In this document: positions 9,654 through 20,815 of the stretch, in pieces
How the letters are laid out: the number at the start of each line of letters is the position of its first letter
How positions within the stretch are numbered: the first letter of the stretch is position 1
Source of the DNA: Tolypocladium sp. Sup5 PDA-1
Taxonomy: Eukaryota; Ascomycota; Sordariomycetes; Hypocreales; Ophiocordycipitaceae
DNA length: 64,000 nt
Reading direction: 5' to 3'
Assembly: GCA_000750105.3 (NCBI GenBank)
Contig: JPHH03000020.1
Coordinates: forward strand, 62,001 to 126,000
The notes under the pieces: model-generated
What the model was told of the DNA's origin: nothing
What the model saw: the letters and a program-made list of their open reading frames with translations, nothing else
Database searches by the model: none
Program-made: the position numbers and the translations under genes

Positions 9654-10808
9654 TCATCGAAGCAGCGGCGTCTGCTCATTGCTCTCGCCCTCGCCGGCAG
9701 TGCCCTCTTCCGCGTCATGCCCAGGCGTAGCCGGCTGATCCAACGCCTCCTGCATCAGCCTCTCCCGATACACCCATCCCACGCACACACCCGTCCCCGG
9801 CCCCAGCACCGCAGCCGCCGCCACCATGACGAGCGGCGCCCGCCATCCCACCTCGGCAAACACCCAGTACAGCACCGTCAGCGCGATGAACTGGGTGTCG
9901 ATCTCGATGAACCTGACCGTCGAGCGCGTCATCTCCTTGCGGTCGTCGCGCAGCGTCATCGCGTACATGACGAACGCGTGCGCGAGCACGGAGCACACGA
10001 CGGGGAGGGCGTACAGGGCGACCACGCGCCAGCGGTTGCTCTCGAGGTGCACGAGCGCGGGCTCCGAGCGGCGCAGCTTCCGGATGGCCCAGCGCAGGGC
10101 CAGCCGTGTGAGGGTGACGTGGACGGGGAAGAAGAGCCAGATGCCGATGACGACGGGCGCGTCGAGGACGAGCATGAGGATCGAGGGGAGGTAGAAGCCG
10201 AGCGCGACGGCGACGGGGATGGCAACGACCTCTGCGTCCGCGATCCTCCTGTCGCGGTCCTCACGATCCTCCTCCTGCTCCTCCTCCTCCCGTGCCGCAT
10301 CGTCACCGCCATCGCCGCCATCCCCAGGCCCCTTGTCCGCGACGTGCCAGCCCTTCGCGCGGTGAATAAACGCCGGCACAATCACCAGCTGCCACACCAG
10401 CGCGCCCCCAGCCAGGTTGAACAGCACCCACCAGCCCGTCGGCCGCGCAATGACCACGTTGCGCCGGTTGCACCGCCGCGCGGCCTCGAGCGTGCACACG
10501 CTCAGCAGCGCGCCGACGTACGCCAGCGCGACGCCCACGACGGCGCGGCTGCGCACCGCGTCGAGCGCCTCGGCGAAGAAGCTGATGAGGAAGCACAGCG
10601 GCGTGCCGAGCAGGAACAGCCCGCGGCCGACGACGGGCAGGCGCGCGTGCGCGTGGCACTGCGACCAGAGCAGCGCGGCGTTGACGTCGGAGTGCACGAA
10701 GAGGGCGATGCCCGTGGCGACGGCGAGGAGCGCGGGCACGAGGGCGAGGTGCGGGAGGAGGGGGAGGTGTTGGACGGGGGGCCGGAGCCAGGCTGAGGCC
10801 GACGGCAT
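9654..10808 (-). CDS. Unknown polytopic membrane protein
   Basis: Single exon, 384 residues, starting at an ATG in good context (AGCC before the ATG). I do not recognise the family. About eight hydrophobic segments are visible, for example LALVPALLAVATGIALFV, LFLLGTPLCFLISFFAEA, WWVLFNLAGGALVWQLVIV and APLVMVAAAAVLGPGTGVCV. The third and fourth pairs are separated by a strongly acidic loop around residues 165-190 (EEEEQEEDREDRDRR). The tail ends EQTPLLR, resembling the dileucine-type PLL ends of vacuolar or endosomal membrane proteins. GC content is very high and both strands are open, but the regular hydrophobic pattern appears only on this strand. Function unknown. Confidence 0.72.
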   Translation of the reverse strand: MPSASAWLRPPVQHLPLLPHLALVPALLAVATGIALFVHSDVNAALLWSQCHAHARLPVVGRGLFLLGTPLCFLISFFAEALDAVRSRAVVGVALAYVGALLSVCTLEAARRCNRRNVVIARPTGWWVLFNLAGGALVWQLVIVPAFIHRAKGWHVADKGPGDGGDGGDDAAREEEEQEEDREDRDRRIADAEVVAIPVAVALGFYLPSILMLVLDAPVVIGIWLFFPVHVTLTRLALRWAIRKLRRSEPALVHLESNRWRVVALYALPVVCSVLAHAFVMYAMTLRDDRKEMTRSTVRFIEIDTQFIALTVLYWVFAEVGWRAPLVMVAAAAVLGPGTGVCVGWVYRERLMQEALDQPATPGHDAEEGTAGEGESNEQTPLLR

Positions 10809-11425
10809 GGCTCTGGCAAGTACGGATGAGATGCGAGGAAAGCTTCTCGATGTATCGGGCAGAGTCGCGGAAGCGGTGGTGGTAGCAGTGGTGGTGAAGT
10901 CAACATGAGGCGTACGGAGTAGTGAGGCGAGAAACTGAGAAAGCAGACGTCAGGTCACCCAGCCGTTGTGGACCCCCCAGCAGGTACGGATAAATGGCGC
11001 TAACCCCCCGCCTGCACTGTGGTGCCCGCTGACCACGGGTACGCGTCGCGTGGACGGAGCTACGCTGAATGCGCAAGGCGATCAGGCGACACAGTATCTC
11101 GCCCCTGTGGCCTCAAACGGCATTGGAGTACTCCATATACGTCTGGGTATCGGTATGTGTTTGCTGGTTCATGAACGATTCGGGCGAGGACTCCGCACCT
11201 CGGGCGGACAGCCGGGTATCCATCGGAGCCGGCGACGGGAGAGTGGGGCCGTAGCGGGCCGAAGCCGGGGGCGGGGCAACCTCTTCAACACTGCCCTCTC
11301 AGTCTCTACGGAGTACGCAGTACACATCTACTCTTCATCATTCCTCAAACAAGATAATCTCTTCCAACGGTAAGTCTATACGCCACTCTTCATGGATTTA
11401 GGTAGTATACTGAAAGTGCTGGACC
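10809..11425. other. Intergenic, upstream of two divergent genes
   Basis: About 615 bases holding the promoters of the membrane protein gene (minus) and the small 76-residue reading frame (plus). It contains two copies of TACGGAGTA at 10913-10921 and 11307-11315, plus a TC-rich tract around 11325-11345. Confidence 0.45.
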
Positions 11426-11656
11426 ATGGCCGCCGTCGTCAACGCCCGCGGCGACCGCCTCTACCGCGAGCACATCCGGTGGGACCAGGCCACCGCCCTG
11501 CGCCAGGCCGGCGTCCTGCCCACGCACGTCGCTTCGCCAGAGGGAGGTCGTATGGTGAAGCTGCTGATGGCGAGGCCAGAGTGCACACAGCTACTGGTAG
11601 ATAAGGAGCCCGAGGAGAGTAACGAGATGCTTGATCCGGGGTGGGCGAGCAAGTAA
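11426..11656 (+). CDS. Possible small unknown protein (76 residues)
   Basis: The frame begins at an ATG in excellent context (GGACC before ATGG) and has strongly G/C-ending codons, as in neighbouring genes. The product begins MAAVVNARGDRLYREHIRWD and has no recognised domain, signal or membrane segment. The stop codon TAA is part of a perfect donor-like AAGTAAGT, so the frame may instead run into an intron and continue. No convincing second exon was found before the convergent hydrolase-CorA gene ends at 11796. It may also be a chance frame. Confidence 0.38.
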   Translation: MAAVVNARGDRLYREHIRWDQATALRQAGVLPTHVASPEGGRMVKLLMARPECTQLLVDKEPEESNEMLDPGWASK

Positions 11657-11795
11657 GTTTAGACGCTGTGTACTGAGTAGATGGATGTGTATTATGCGTG
11701 TGTATCAAGGACGCCAACTGTGCCATAGACAACAAGCCATGCAAGCCACTCACATCTCCTCCACAACTCCAGAACAATGCGGAAACGGAACATCG

Positions 11796-14700
11796 TCACT
11801 TGTCCCTCTTCATCCTCGTCCCCACGCCCCTCATCCTCACCCCAAACGTCCCATTCGCGCTCCCGCTCCCGCTCCCGCTGCCGCTGCCGCCACTCCCCCC
11901 CGACGCAGCAGCAGCGGCAGCCTTCTTCCGGTTCACCTCGGGGATGCGGTCCCCCCTCTCCCGCTCCAGCCGGTGCCGCTCCCAGAAGTCGCTCACCTCC
12001 CTGTCCAGCATCCTCCGCCGCCTCGCCGCCTCCCTCTCCTCGCCCGCCCGCCGCCGCCCCCGCCCCCGCCGGCACACGCGCAGCGCCCGCACGAGCAGCG
12101 GCCGCCACAGCGTAAAGTACGCCCACCTCATCGCGCGCCCGTACCCCCGGCCCAGCCAGCGCAGGGACTTGCGCACGCCGGTGCTGAAGGCGATGATCAG
12201 CGACGCCACCACGAGCAGGAAGCTCGACGGCAGCGCGATGGTGCCAATGGTCCGCAGCTCGAGGTTGTTCCCGCCGCCCCATTCGCGCGTGTTCATGCCA
12301 AACAGCCCCGTGAAGAAGGTCAGCGGCAGGAAGATGACGGTAAACGTCGTGAAGATCATGACGCTGCGGCTCTGCGCGCTCGCCAGGTCCGCGTGCAGCC
12401 GGCTCAGCCGCACCTCGTCCACCTGCGCCTGGCGCTGCACCATCTGCAGCAGCTTGTCGTAGTCGTCGCGCGTCGCCCGCACCCGCTGGATCATCTCGTC
12501 GGCCTGGTGCGCGTACTCGCGGAGCCTCTTAAGCGCCTCGGCGAGGAACGCGCGCCCGCCCGCCGACTGGTCCCGCAGCTCCGGCCGCGCGTAGATGGCG
12601 GCCATGGACGCGATGACCTTGGACTGCCGCTCGAAGAGGTGCAGCAGCGTCAGCAGCTCGTCCTCGATGTCGCGCAGCTCCAGCACCGCCGACGTGTTGT
12701 CGCGGTTCTCCTGCTCGGCGCGCAGGCCCTCTTCCTTGTGCCGCGCGCGGATCGAGCGCGCCTTGTTCTCGATGGGCTCGTAGTCGAAGGCCTTGTCGCG
12801 GAAGCCCACGGTGCGGAACTCTTTGAGCGACGACGTGAGCTTCTCGGTCTGCAAGGGCGAGTCAGCAACCTCATACCATGCGTCCGTGTAAGTGGGCATC
12901 CTACCAGCACGCTGATGGCTTCTTCAAAGATTCGAAATACCTCCAAGTCAGGATGCGACGACCGGTCGAGAAGCACGCTCACGGCATGCAGGGCCGCCAG
13001 GGCCGCCAGGTCCAGCGCGTTCTCGCACTGCCGCGTGAGGTCGACGTTGACCTCGTTGAAGATGCTGTCCCGCAGGTCCGCCTGCTGATACAGGGGGCCC
13101 TCGATGGGGTCACTCTCCCGCTTCGGGAAGAACGAGAGCACCGTGTCTGGCTCCGCGTTAGTTCCCATCATTATAGAGTTGTCAAGGTTGAACCCACGAG
13201 AGTTGATGACCCAGAGCCACAGCTGGTCCACCATCAGCACATTACCATTCAGCACCATCTCCTCCTCGGGCGTGTCGTCCGAGCCGTCGCCTCCGTTCCT
13301 GCCCATCAGCCTCTCTCGCCAGCTCAGAGACGCGCTGCTAGACACCCTGCCGTCCTTTTGCGAGCCGGTGCCGGTACTCGACCCCTGACTGAACATGTCC
13401 CTGTCCTGCTCCGACACGTAGCAGCCTCGCTCCTTGGTGAGCTTGTACAGCATCTGGTCATCGTCCCTCGACCTCGTATCCCGCAGGGACGGGTATCCGT
13501 ACTGGTCCAGCGTGCGACGACAGTTGATGGGCGGGTCGTGGCCGAGAAATTCCCACACAACTTGCAGCTCCAGCGAGTCCGACTTGGCCACAAACTCCGG
13601 CACAGGTCGTGCGCGGCCGTAGCTCAGCCGTTTGAGGATGAGATCCCGCCGCCGGATCAGTCTCTTGTAGGAATCGAAATGGAGGTATGGCAGGAAGAGG
13701 CACGTGTACATGGCCTCGTCCACCAACGCCGGCGACATTGCCGGGCTCGTAAGCGAGTGACGAGGCGACACTACGTATGTCAGCGCATGCAATCCAGGAA
13801 TACCACCTGGAGCACTCACTCGTCCGTGGGGCCGTAAAGTAGCACCCCGGCTTCGCAAAATACGCATAATGCTGCGCGTGCCTCCCACGCGTATGCCTCG
13901 TCGCCCAAAAGTCGTGGCTATACAGCATCGAGAGGTCCCTTTTATAGCAGACTTCCAAAGTCTGAAGCACGTTCTATCGCAACGTCAGCAAAGCGCCCTT
14001 GACTACCGCTTGAGGCGTGAGACTGCAAGGCTCACCTTGACCCAGGTCGGGTTGTTAAACGGCACATGCACCCAAACAAACCTCCGCGCCCTCACGTCCG
14101 GCTTCACAAACGCCACCGGCACCTCATCCACAACCACCGTCTCGCTCGTGCGCTGCTTGCCCTCCCGCGCCGCCTTGCGTATCGCCACCACGGCCTCGGG
14201 CAGCCGCGGCGACGCGTCAATGTCGTCGGCGTCCGCATCGCTGCCCAGGGCCGCCTCGTTGAACGTGCTGCGGCTGCGCTGCGAAAAGGGCGGGAAGTCG
14301 CGGTACTCGATGCGCGAGCGGTCGCTGCCGAGGCTAAAGGACCGGCTGATGGAGCGTCCGACGCGCGGGCGCAGCGGCGGGGAGAGCCGGTCGATGGCAA
14401 GATCTTGGTCAAAGTCGGCGCGAATCAGGGGCGAGGCGCGGATCAGGGGGCTCGAATGCCGGGTGGGAGGCGAGATGGCCCTCGACGGAGGCGTCGTCGG
14501 GCCTCTCGGGGCCGTCACCGGCGCAGACCGGGTCCGGTCATGGGGATAGTCGGCGGGTCGGATGATGGGCGATCCAGGGGTGACGGTCAGTTGAGCCGCA
14601 GCCTGTCTGTCTCGGATCCCGAGGGCGTTCTTGATCGTCAGCGGCGCGGGAGCCGTAAAGACCGAGCCACCTCTTTCACCGTGTGTATCCCTCTCGATCA

Positions 14701-16176
14701 AAGACGTCCTCCCCCTGGCTCTCAGGAACCGAGTCTCCTCGGGGGCCCCCTCCACCTCGTTCAGCCTCTCGCTCAGGCACGCCTCGGGCCCCTTGTTGAG
14801 AAACTGCTTGAGCGGCAGCCTCGTCGACCACGCCCGCACAATCGTTCCCTCCTCCGGATGCCCCCCGACGAGAGGGTCGTCAAAGAAGCCGTGCACCTCG
14901 ACGTTGACCTTTTGCTCCAGCCCCAGCGTCCAGTGCCCGTCGCCATCCTCATCCCGCAGGCTCATGTCCGCACGCTGAATCTGCGCCGCAAGCTGCTTCA
15001 GAAACATGCGCAGCGTGTGCACATTGTTCCTTCCAAACGACGCGATGTTCGCATGGTCGCTCTGCATGGGGAATATCATCTCCAGCCGCATGCCCAGGAT
15101 CGCCGACTTGATGGACGTCAGCGGCGCCGTAAAGTACACGTCCCTCGACTCCGGGCCGGGCCCGCTGCTGCCGCCCGACAGCCGCGAGTCGATGGTCTCG
15201 TAAAAGGTCCAGACGCGCACGTCGTTGGACACCGACTTGAAGTCCTCGTCGACGTGCAGCAGCAGGCTGTTGCCCACGCGCAGGTCGTCGGTGATGGAGG
15301 CGGGCAGCGGCGCGGCGAGCTGCAGCAGGGACTGGATGCTGGGGGCCAGGCTGGGCATGGCAAAGTAGCTGGATCCCTGATGCGGCGTGCCTGCGGGACG
15401 GTCAGCGGATGGTCGCGATGAGTGCCCTGGCGAAGGCGTGACAGGTGCTCACCAAAGAACGCAACGCCGTAGCACTCGCGCACGATATTGTCATACTTGC
15501 CCCCGCGGCTCGCCTTGGTCAACGCCATCTTGACCACGAGCCCGCCGATGCTATGCCCGATAAACACCAACGGCCTCTCCTGGCCCTCGGCGGCCCTCAG
15601 CGCCTGCAGCTCCTCGAGCAGCGCGTCCGCCAGCCCGCTGAGCGTCGTGCCCTCGACGGCCCCGGGATGCTCGTACAGCAGGATGCGCGCCCGGTCCGCC
15701 TCGCGCCGGATGCCCTGCCGCACCCACGACGGGCTCGGTCGTTCAATCTCCTCCTTCACTTCGGCGTCGCGCATCGACGGCGCGCCAAAGTAGCGGCTCA
15801 TCAGCCCATCTCGGTTCCAGCTGCGCAGCGGGTGGCCTCCGGGGCACGGCACCGTGACGACGTCGACGGTCGTCTCATCAAAGGTGAGGTCGCCCGCGGG
15901 GTCGACGATGAAGCGAGTCGCGGCCTTTTCATCAGGTGCCTCATAGTGAAGTATGCCCGCCTTGAGGTCCGTCTCGTCGGTCCCAGAGCTATGTGACGGC
16001 GGCGATGGCGGCGATGGCGGCGATGGAGGCTGTGGTGACCCTCCATCGTGCTCGCTGTTCAGAGGAGGCGGGCTGCGGGGGCTCCCAGGGTTGACGTGCA
16101 GCGAGTCTGCGTCGTTGGCGGGCTCCCCGGCGGCCAATCCAGGGGCCGTCAGGGCCCCGTCACCGCCTGCAGCCAT
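11796..16176 (-). CDS. SesB-type alpha/beta hydrolase fused to a CorA-like channel domain
   Basis: Five exons on the minus strand, 16176-15453, 15390-14036, 13973-13820, 13770-12905 and 12848-11796, all GT-AG and frame-consistent, give 1383 residues. After a Pro/Ser-rich start (PPSPPSPPSPP near 50-60), residues about 105-300 are an alpha/beta hydrolase with nucleophile elbow GHSIGG (Ser209) and FFGTPHQGS at 240-248, the hallmark of the fungal SesB group. The middle (430-660) is low-complexity with SP/RS sites. VWVHVPFNNPTWVK near 680-693 is the opening strand of fungal CorA-like domains. A helical stalk leads to a TM ending FFTGLFGMN (GMN at 1217-1219), with a second TM about 1233-1256 and a basic tail. 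Probably a membrane protein; substrate and ion unknown. Confidence 0.82.
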
Positions 16177-17078
16177 GGCAGCCGCTGTATCGTCCACTGC
16201 GGTGTCGTTTGTCGTTCCCGTCCCGTCTTGTCTTACACGCAGTGCAGGTATAGGGTAGCGACAGATACTGGCAACTGCAACGTCGATGGAAGAGCGAGAT
16301 TCAAAACAGATCCGACAAAGGATAAATAAAAATAAAACCAAGTCCCATCCTCACGGGCCAGGGCCAACTGCCGTCATCGCCTGCAATCACCTGCCTCGCA
16401 CAGGCAAACGATGAGGCTCTCTCTCCCACCCCAGGTCACGACCCTGCCATCCCCTGTGGGCGGCAGCCCCCGAGGATCCGCGTCACGACTCCTCGAGGAA
16501 CCCGTAGACGTACGTTTCGCCGCTCGCGGTGTAACATCCGCAACGCTCCGTGCCCTGCTCGTGATTTCCATCATCATTCCCCCATCGCCTTTTCCTACTG
16601 TAGAGGCGCAAGGCGGCGTCGACTCGGCCAGCCGGCTGATGCCTCGCCCGCACCAGGCGCTCATGTGAGACACCGACGCCACCCGTGATCGTGGCACATG
16701 GCCTCAACGGGAGAGGCCGCCTCGCTCGCCTCGCACCGCACTCGTAGTAGTTTGAGCAGCCTCGGACAAAGCCAGGCTATTTTCACTCGCGCCTTCTCCG
16801 AAAGAGAGCTAATTATATATCATGGTATCACGGGTAGGTAGTTGCACCGTCGCTAGCCCCAGTAGACTCTGTGAATCATAGCCTCCTTTCCCTCGAACCG
16901 TGAGCCGCATGCCTGTCCGACTCTAGCCCATGAATCTACACGCCGCAATGAAGCCCGAATATGCTGTCCTCGCATGCCTGCCCGCCTCCTTCCCATAAGT
17001 CCACGATCAAGAGCCCTCCTTTATACATGTACCGTCCCTGACGCCGCATGTTCGAAATGCCACAACCCAAATGCCTGT
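16177..17078. other. Intergenic between two minus-strand genes
   Basis: About 900 bases comprising the promoter of the hydrolase-CorA gene (AT-rich around 16315-16340) and the 3' flank of the 982-residue gene. No coding region is recognised. Confidence 0.5.
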
Positions 17079-19958
17079 TCAGCTGCTCAGCTCGTAGTCC
17101 TTGACCGTGACGCAATGAACCGTCGCGTCAAAGTAGCACTTGTTTTCCACCAGGGCCGTTTGCCCCGGCTGGATGACGAAAGCACCGTTGGGCCCGACCT
17201 GGAACGTCTTCTCCGCCACCTTGACCTTGATCTTGCCCGCCGCCACCGTGCATGTCCGCAGCTTGTCCGTCTCCATCGCCCAACGGTTGCTGCTCCCGGG
17301 CTTCACGACGATGACGTTGATGCCGACGTCCTGGAACACCGTGACGGGCTGCGCATTCGTCAAGTAGGCGCCAGAAAAGGCAACATCTGTAGATATGCGT
17401 TAGCTGACATGGAGTACTCAAGGGGCTTCTATGACCATGCACTTACTCTCGGACCCAGTGTCGTCTGTCAGTCGCCCCGGCGCAAACTCCCAGGGCTCCA
17501 TCTCATCGAGGTCCGCATCGTCCCGCTGAGCCGTCGAACCAGCCGAGACTTTCGCGGCCTTGGGCGCCGGGCCGACACCAACAGGCAAGGCCGGGGCTCG
17601 CCGCTTGTTTCGCGGCTCTCGCATGCTCGCCAGAGTTCGCGGCCGCGCGACTGCATCCGCAGGCGGCGTCGCGTCTCCCATCACCACGTCCTCTCGCCTA
17701 GAAAAGTCCACTGGAGTGGCAGACTTTGACGGCACATCCGCAGGAGACGCGGCCTTATCCTTCTCCCCGGAACCGCTCGACGTCTGCTCGTTGTCGGCCC
17801 AGTCACACGTATTTCGCTGCCGCTGGAGGTGGGAATAGTAGTGGCATCCGACGCAAGTCGAGAGTTTTGTGAACTCCTTCCTAGCATACGCTGGCAGGCT
17901 GCTCGGCAGGGCGATGCAGACATCGGACAGACGCGACGTGTTGCCCATGTTCTGCGTGCAGGCGCCCGCGCCCGTAACCTCGTCGCCGGTCAGGTACGCC
18001 AGCGCGGATGCGTAAAACCCGACGGGAAGGTACGAGGTCCGGTGATGGGTTATCCAGCTGACTGGGAGATTTCGTAAGCGAGGCAGCTTCTCCATGAAGC
18101 GGATATCTGGCCGATCAGGGACGGTCTGAGTCTTTGCCAGGAAGCTATGCAAGTAGCTGATGACGTCGTCGGTTCCCTGAACCGGCCTCGGAACCGTCGT
18201 TCTCTTGAGCGCAGGAGACGACGGGAGAGTAGGTTTGGGTGCAACACCACTCGCTCCTATCACCCATCTGGGCCTTCTGCCTCCCTGTACGGGCTGAAAC
18301 GGCGCCCCCCCTTGCTTGAGTGAGTTGCTCCACGGCGGCACGCTCGGTTCGACAGGAGGCGGAGCGTTTGACGGAAGGGGTTTCTGCGATATGACGATGC
18401 CAGGCGAGTAGCCGACGGGGTTCCTGTACGTATCGACCAGGGACAGGGTGCCGTCGCGGTTATCGTTGAACTTGCCGCCCTTGTGCGCGGCGGTGAAGTG
18501 ACCGCCCAGCGCAGTCATGTTCTTGAGCAGCCGGCGACAGTCACGGACGGGGCAAATGTACCGCAAGGGGGGCTCGTGGAGCTTGTAGCTGGTCGGGATG
18601 ATTGTGCCTCTGCCGGCCTCACGAGGGCCGTCGGAGCCTGAGTCTGGGGGTTAGCAGCCGTCTCGTTTCACACAAAACGTCTCGAACAAGGCGAACACTC
18701 ACGGTAAAACATGTTATAAGGCCTCCCGTCGACGTTCTTTTCCAGGCCACCGTTTTTATCCCTGCTAATCCCCTCAATGGATATAAGCTTGGCGGGCCGA
18801 ATGCCCTCAAATCCAGGTGGCGCTTCGTCGAGCATCATGAGATCCGAATTGTCATCCGTTTCCTCGCTTTCCGAAGCACCCCCATCTGCCCAGTCGGACT
18901 CGTCATCGCCTTTGCCGTGATTGACGTCGGACAGTTGTGCCGGAGCCGATGCTGACGGAGGGAGTGCCGAAGCAGGAGTAGTTGCGCCCTGCCGTACCCG
19001 GGCGAGCAGCTCGCCGCCCGTCGCGAAGCGCATCTCGCTATTCGGTGATAGTAAAGGACCTCCAGAGCCTTTCGGGTAAGGTACCCCCGTGGGGACCTTT
19101 ATCGGAAGCGTCACTATACGGCGCTTCTCTGGAGGTCCTGCAGAGGCCTTGACCGGAGGTGTCACCGTAGAGACCTTGGCTGGAGGTGCTACCGCAGCGC
19201 TCTTCACCGGAGGCGTTGCTGAAGCTTTGACCGGAGGCGTCCCCGTAGAGGCCCTGGCTATAGCTTGACCCGTAGCTTTCTGCTGGGTCGGCGTCCCGCT
19301 CCCGCCGTTTGCCTGTGAAAACTTCTTCAGCACCGACTCTTCCGTAAAGCGCCGTGCTTCAGCTCGCAACACATCGGCAGTGGGCTGCTTGTGCGCCGCG
19401 TTGGCGCGCGTGGAGGGATGCCCGGTCCTTTGATCTGGCTTGCTAGAATCGGGCAGTGCCTTCCTGGTGTACGAGTACTCGGGCAGCGGCACAGGGGTCT
19501 TGTTGGAGCTGGAGGGGGTCACCAGGTGCGCTGGCACGTTGGCAGGGCGCTGCAGCGGCTGCCCTGGGAGCGGTGAGCGTGTTGCCGGCGTTGAAGGTGC
19601 TGCTTGTCCTGCTTTGGAGTTAGCGATTCCGCAACACGGTGTGCAGCCACTGGCATCGAAATTAGATGAAAAGGGCAGCTCACCTGCCTGCGTAGCGTGC
19701 GCAGCCTGGACAGCCTGGGGTCCTGGCGGCAATATCTTCCTCTTCGGCGGAATGATGATATCCCCCCCATCAGAGTCCGAGTCCGTATCCGAGCTATCGC
19801 TGTCCTTGTCCCCGGACTCTCCGCCGCGCTTCTTCGTGCGCTTCTCCTCCCACGCGCGGTTCAGCGCCAGGATGCGGTGGTGCGCCGCCATGCCCTTGTT
19901 CGCTTCGCCGCCGGGCTGGGGCGACTGGGACTGCGACGGACGGGGAGACTGATGCTCT

Positions 19959-19991
<33 letters not shown>

Positions 19992-20146
19992 GGCAGTTGT
20001 TGACCCGGGGCCGGAGCCGGCAAGCTGAAGGGTACTTTCGGTGGTAAAACGTCGCTGACGACACGCACTGCCTGTCCCTCCGCCGCCGGCGTGTTCGTGG
20101 CCTGGATCGTGGGCGCCGTCACAGCCGCCCCCTGGAGCGTGGCCAT
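17079..20146 (-). CDS. Unknown nuclear-type protein with C2H2-like finger and cupin-like C-terminus
   Basis: Three exons, 20146-18703, 18643-17447 and 17386-17079, joined at GTGAGT..CCCAG and GTAAGT..TACAG, give 982 residues. Residues 1-480 are low complexity: a Gln run (about 53-63), acidic/Ser patch (KDSDSSDTDSDSDGG), and tandem PPVKAS-like units at about 303-345. Residues 512-535 form a C-x4-C-x12-H-x4-H finger (ICPVRDC..GGHFTAAH). The last 100 residues, from AFSGAYLTNAQPVTVFQDVG, have the glycine and hydrophobic spacing of a small cupin-type barrel (GKIKVKV, QVGPNGAFVIQPGQTA). I do not recognise a characterised family. The composition suggests a chromatin or transcription role, but this is inference. 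The finger could be a structural variant and not a DNA-binding unit. Confidence 0.78.
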
Positions 20147-20815
20147 GGCCCCCGAGCCTGCTCAGGCAGCGCGAGCGTCCCCAGGGCGGTGTCCCTTGGG
20201 GGTGAAGAGCGTGGGCAGGCGCCAACAGATGCAAAGTACCGTATCGCGGTCCAGCTAGCCGTCGCCGAGTAAGTTGCGATGAACCCCGAGGCTCAGAGAT
20301 AGACGCATGAGCGGGCAAGGCAAGGCAACGCCCCCCACCGCCGACGCAGAGCTCCCTGGGCGGGAACGGCGCGCACAGAAGTTGGGCAAGGGATTGCAGA
20401 CGTGTGCTGTGCGTATGTATGGGGGAACTTCGTCGCTGGCGAGCGCCGTTGGTGAGTCGCACGCCGTCTCGAGGCGACCGTTTGATGAGAGTTGAGAAGA
20501 GTCGTCGAGTGAGACGCGCCGGAGCGCGTGCGCCTTGATAGGCCGCCTTGTGCCGCTGCACCCCCACATGCGCCTCCTGTTCCGTGCCTGACCCGTTGTG
20601 CGGCCGTGTGCGGCAGTGAGCCAGACATCTGATATCGCCTGGACACACCACAAATTCGAACAATTGATTCCTCGATACTGCTCTCACTGTTCCAAGGCGG
20701 ATTGCCCTTGATAGTGTTGGTGCAGCCAAGGCTTCAGAGGAACGTGTCCATCTATTCCCACAGTAGTTTATACACGCCAGCTATCATACAGCAAGACCCC
20801 CATGCCTCATGCATC
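20147..20815. other. Intergenic, promoter of the C2H2/cupin-like gene
   Basis: About 670 bases between the ATG at 20146 and the 3' end of the bL27m gene. It contains no convincing reading frame. Confidence 0.5.

Noticed and set aside
9564..10796. A 410-codon plus-strand frame opposite the unknown membrane protein
   Set aside because: Rich in Arg, His, Asp and Pro with no hydrophobic core. The minus frame gives regular membrane segments, so this is a shadow.
11631..13088. A 485-codon plus-strand frame opposite the CorA module
   Set aside because: Antisense shadow of exons 4-5. It lacks a plausible start and any domain.
14066..15421. A 451-codon plus-strand open frame opposite exon 2 of the hydrolase-CorA gene
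   Set aside because: It is the mirror of a GC-rich coding exon (the minus frame there is also 451 codons). The composition is dominated by Arg/Gly/Pro/His with no domain, while the minus frame has coherent motifs and splice sites.
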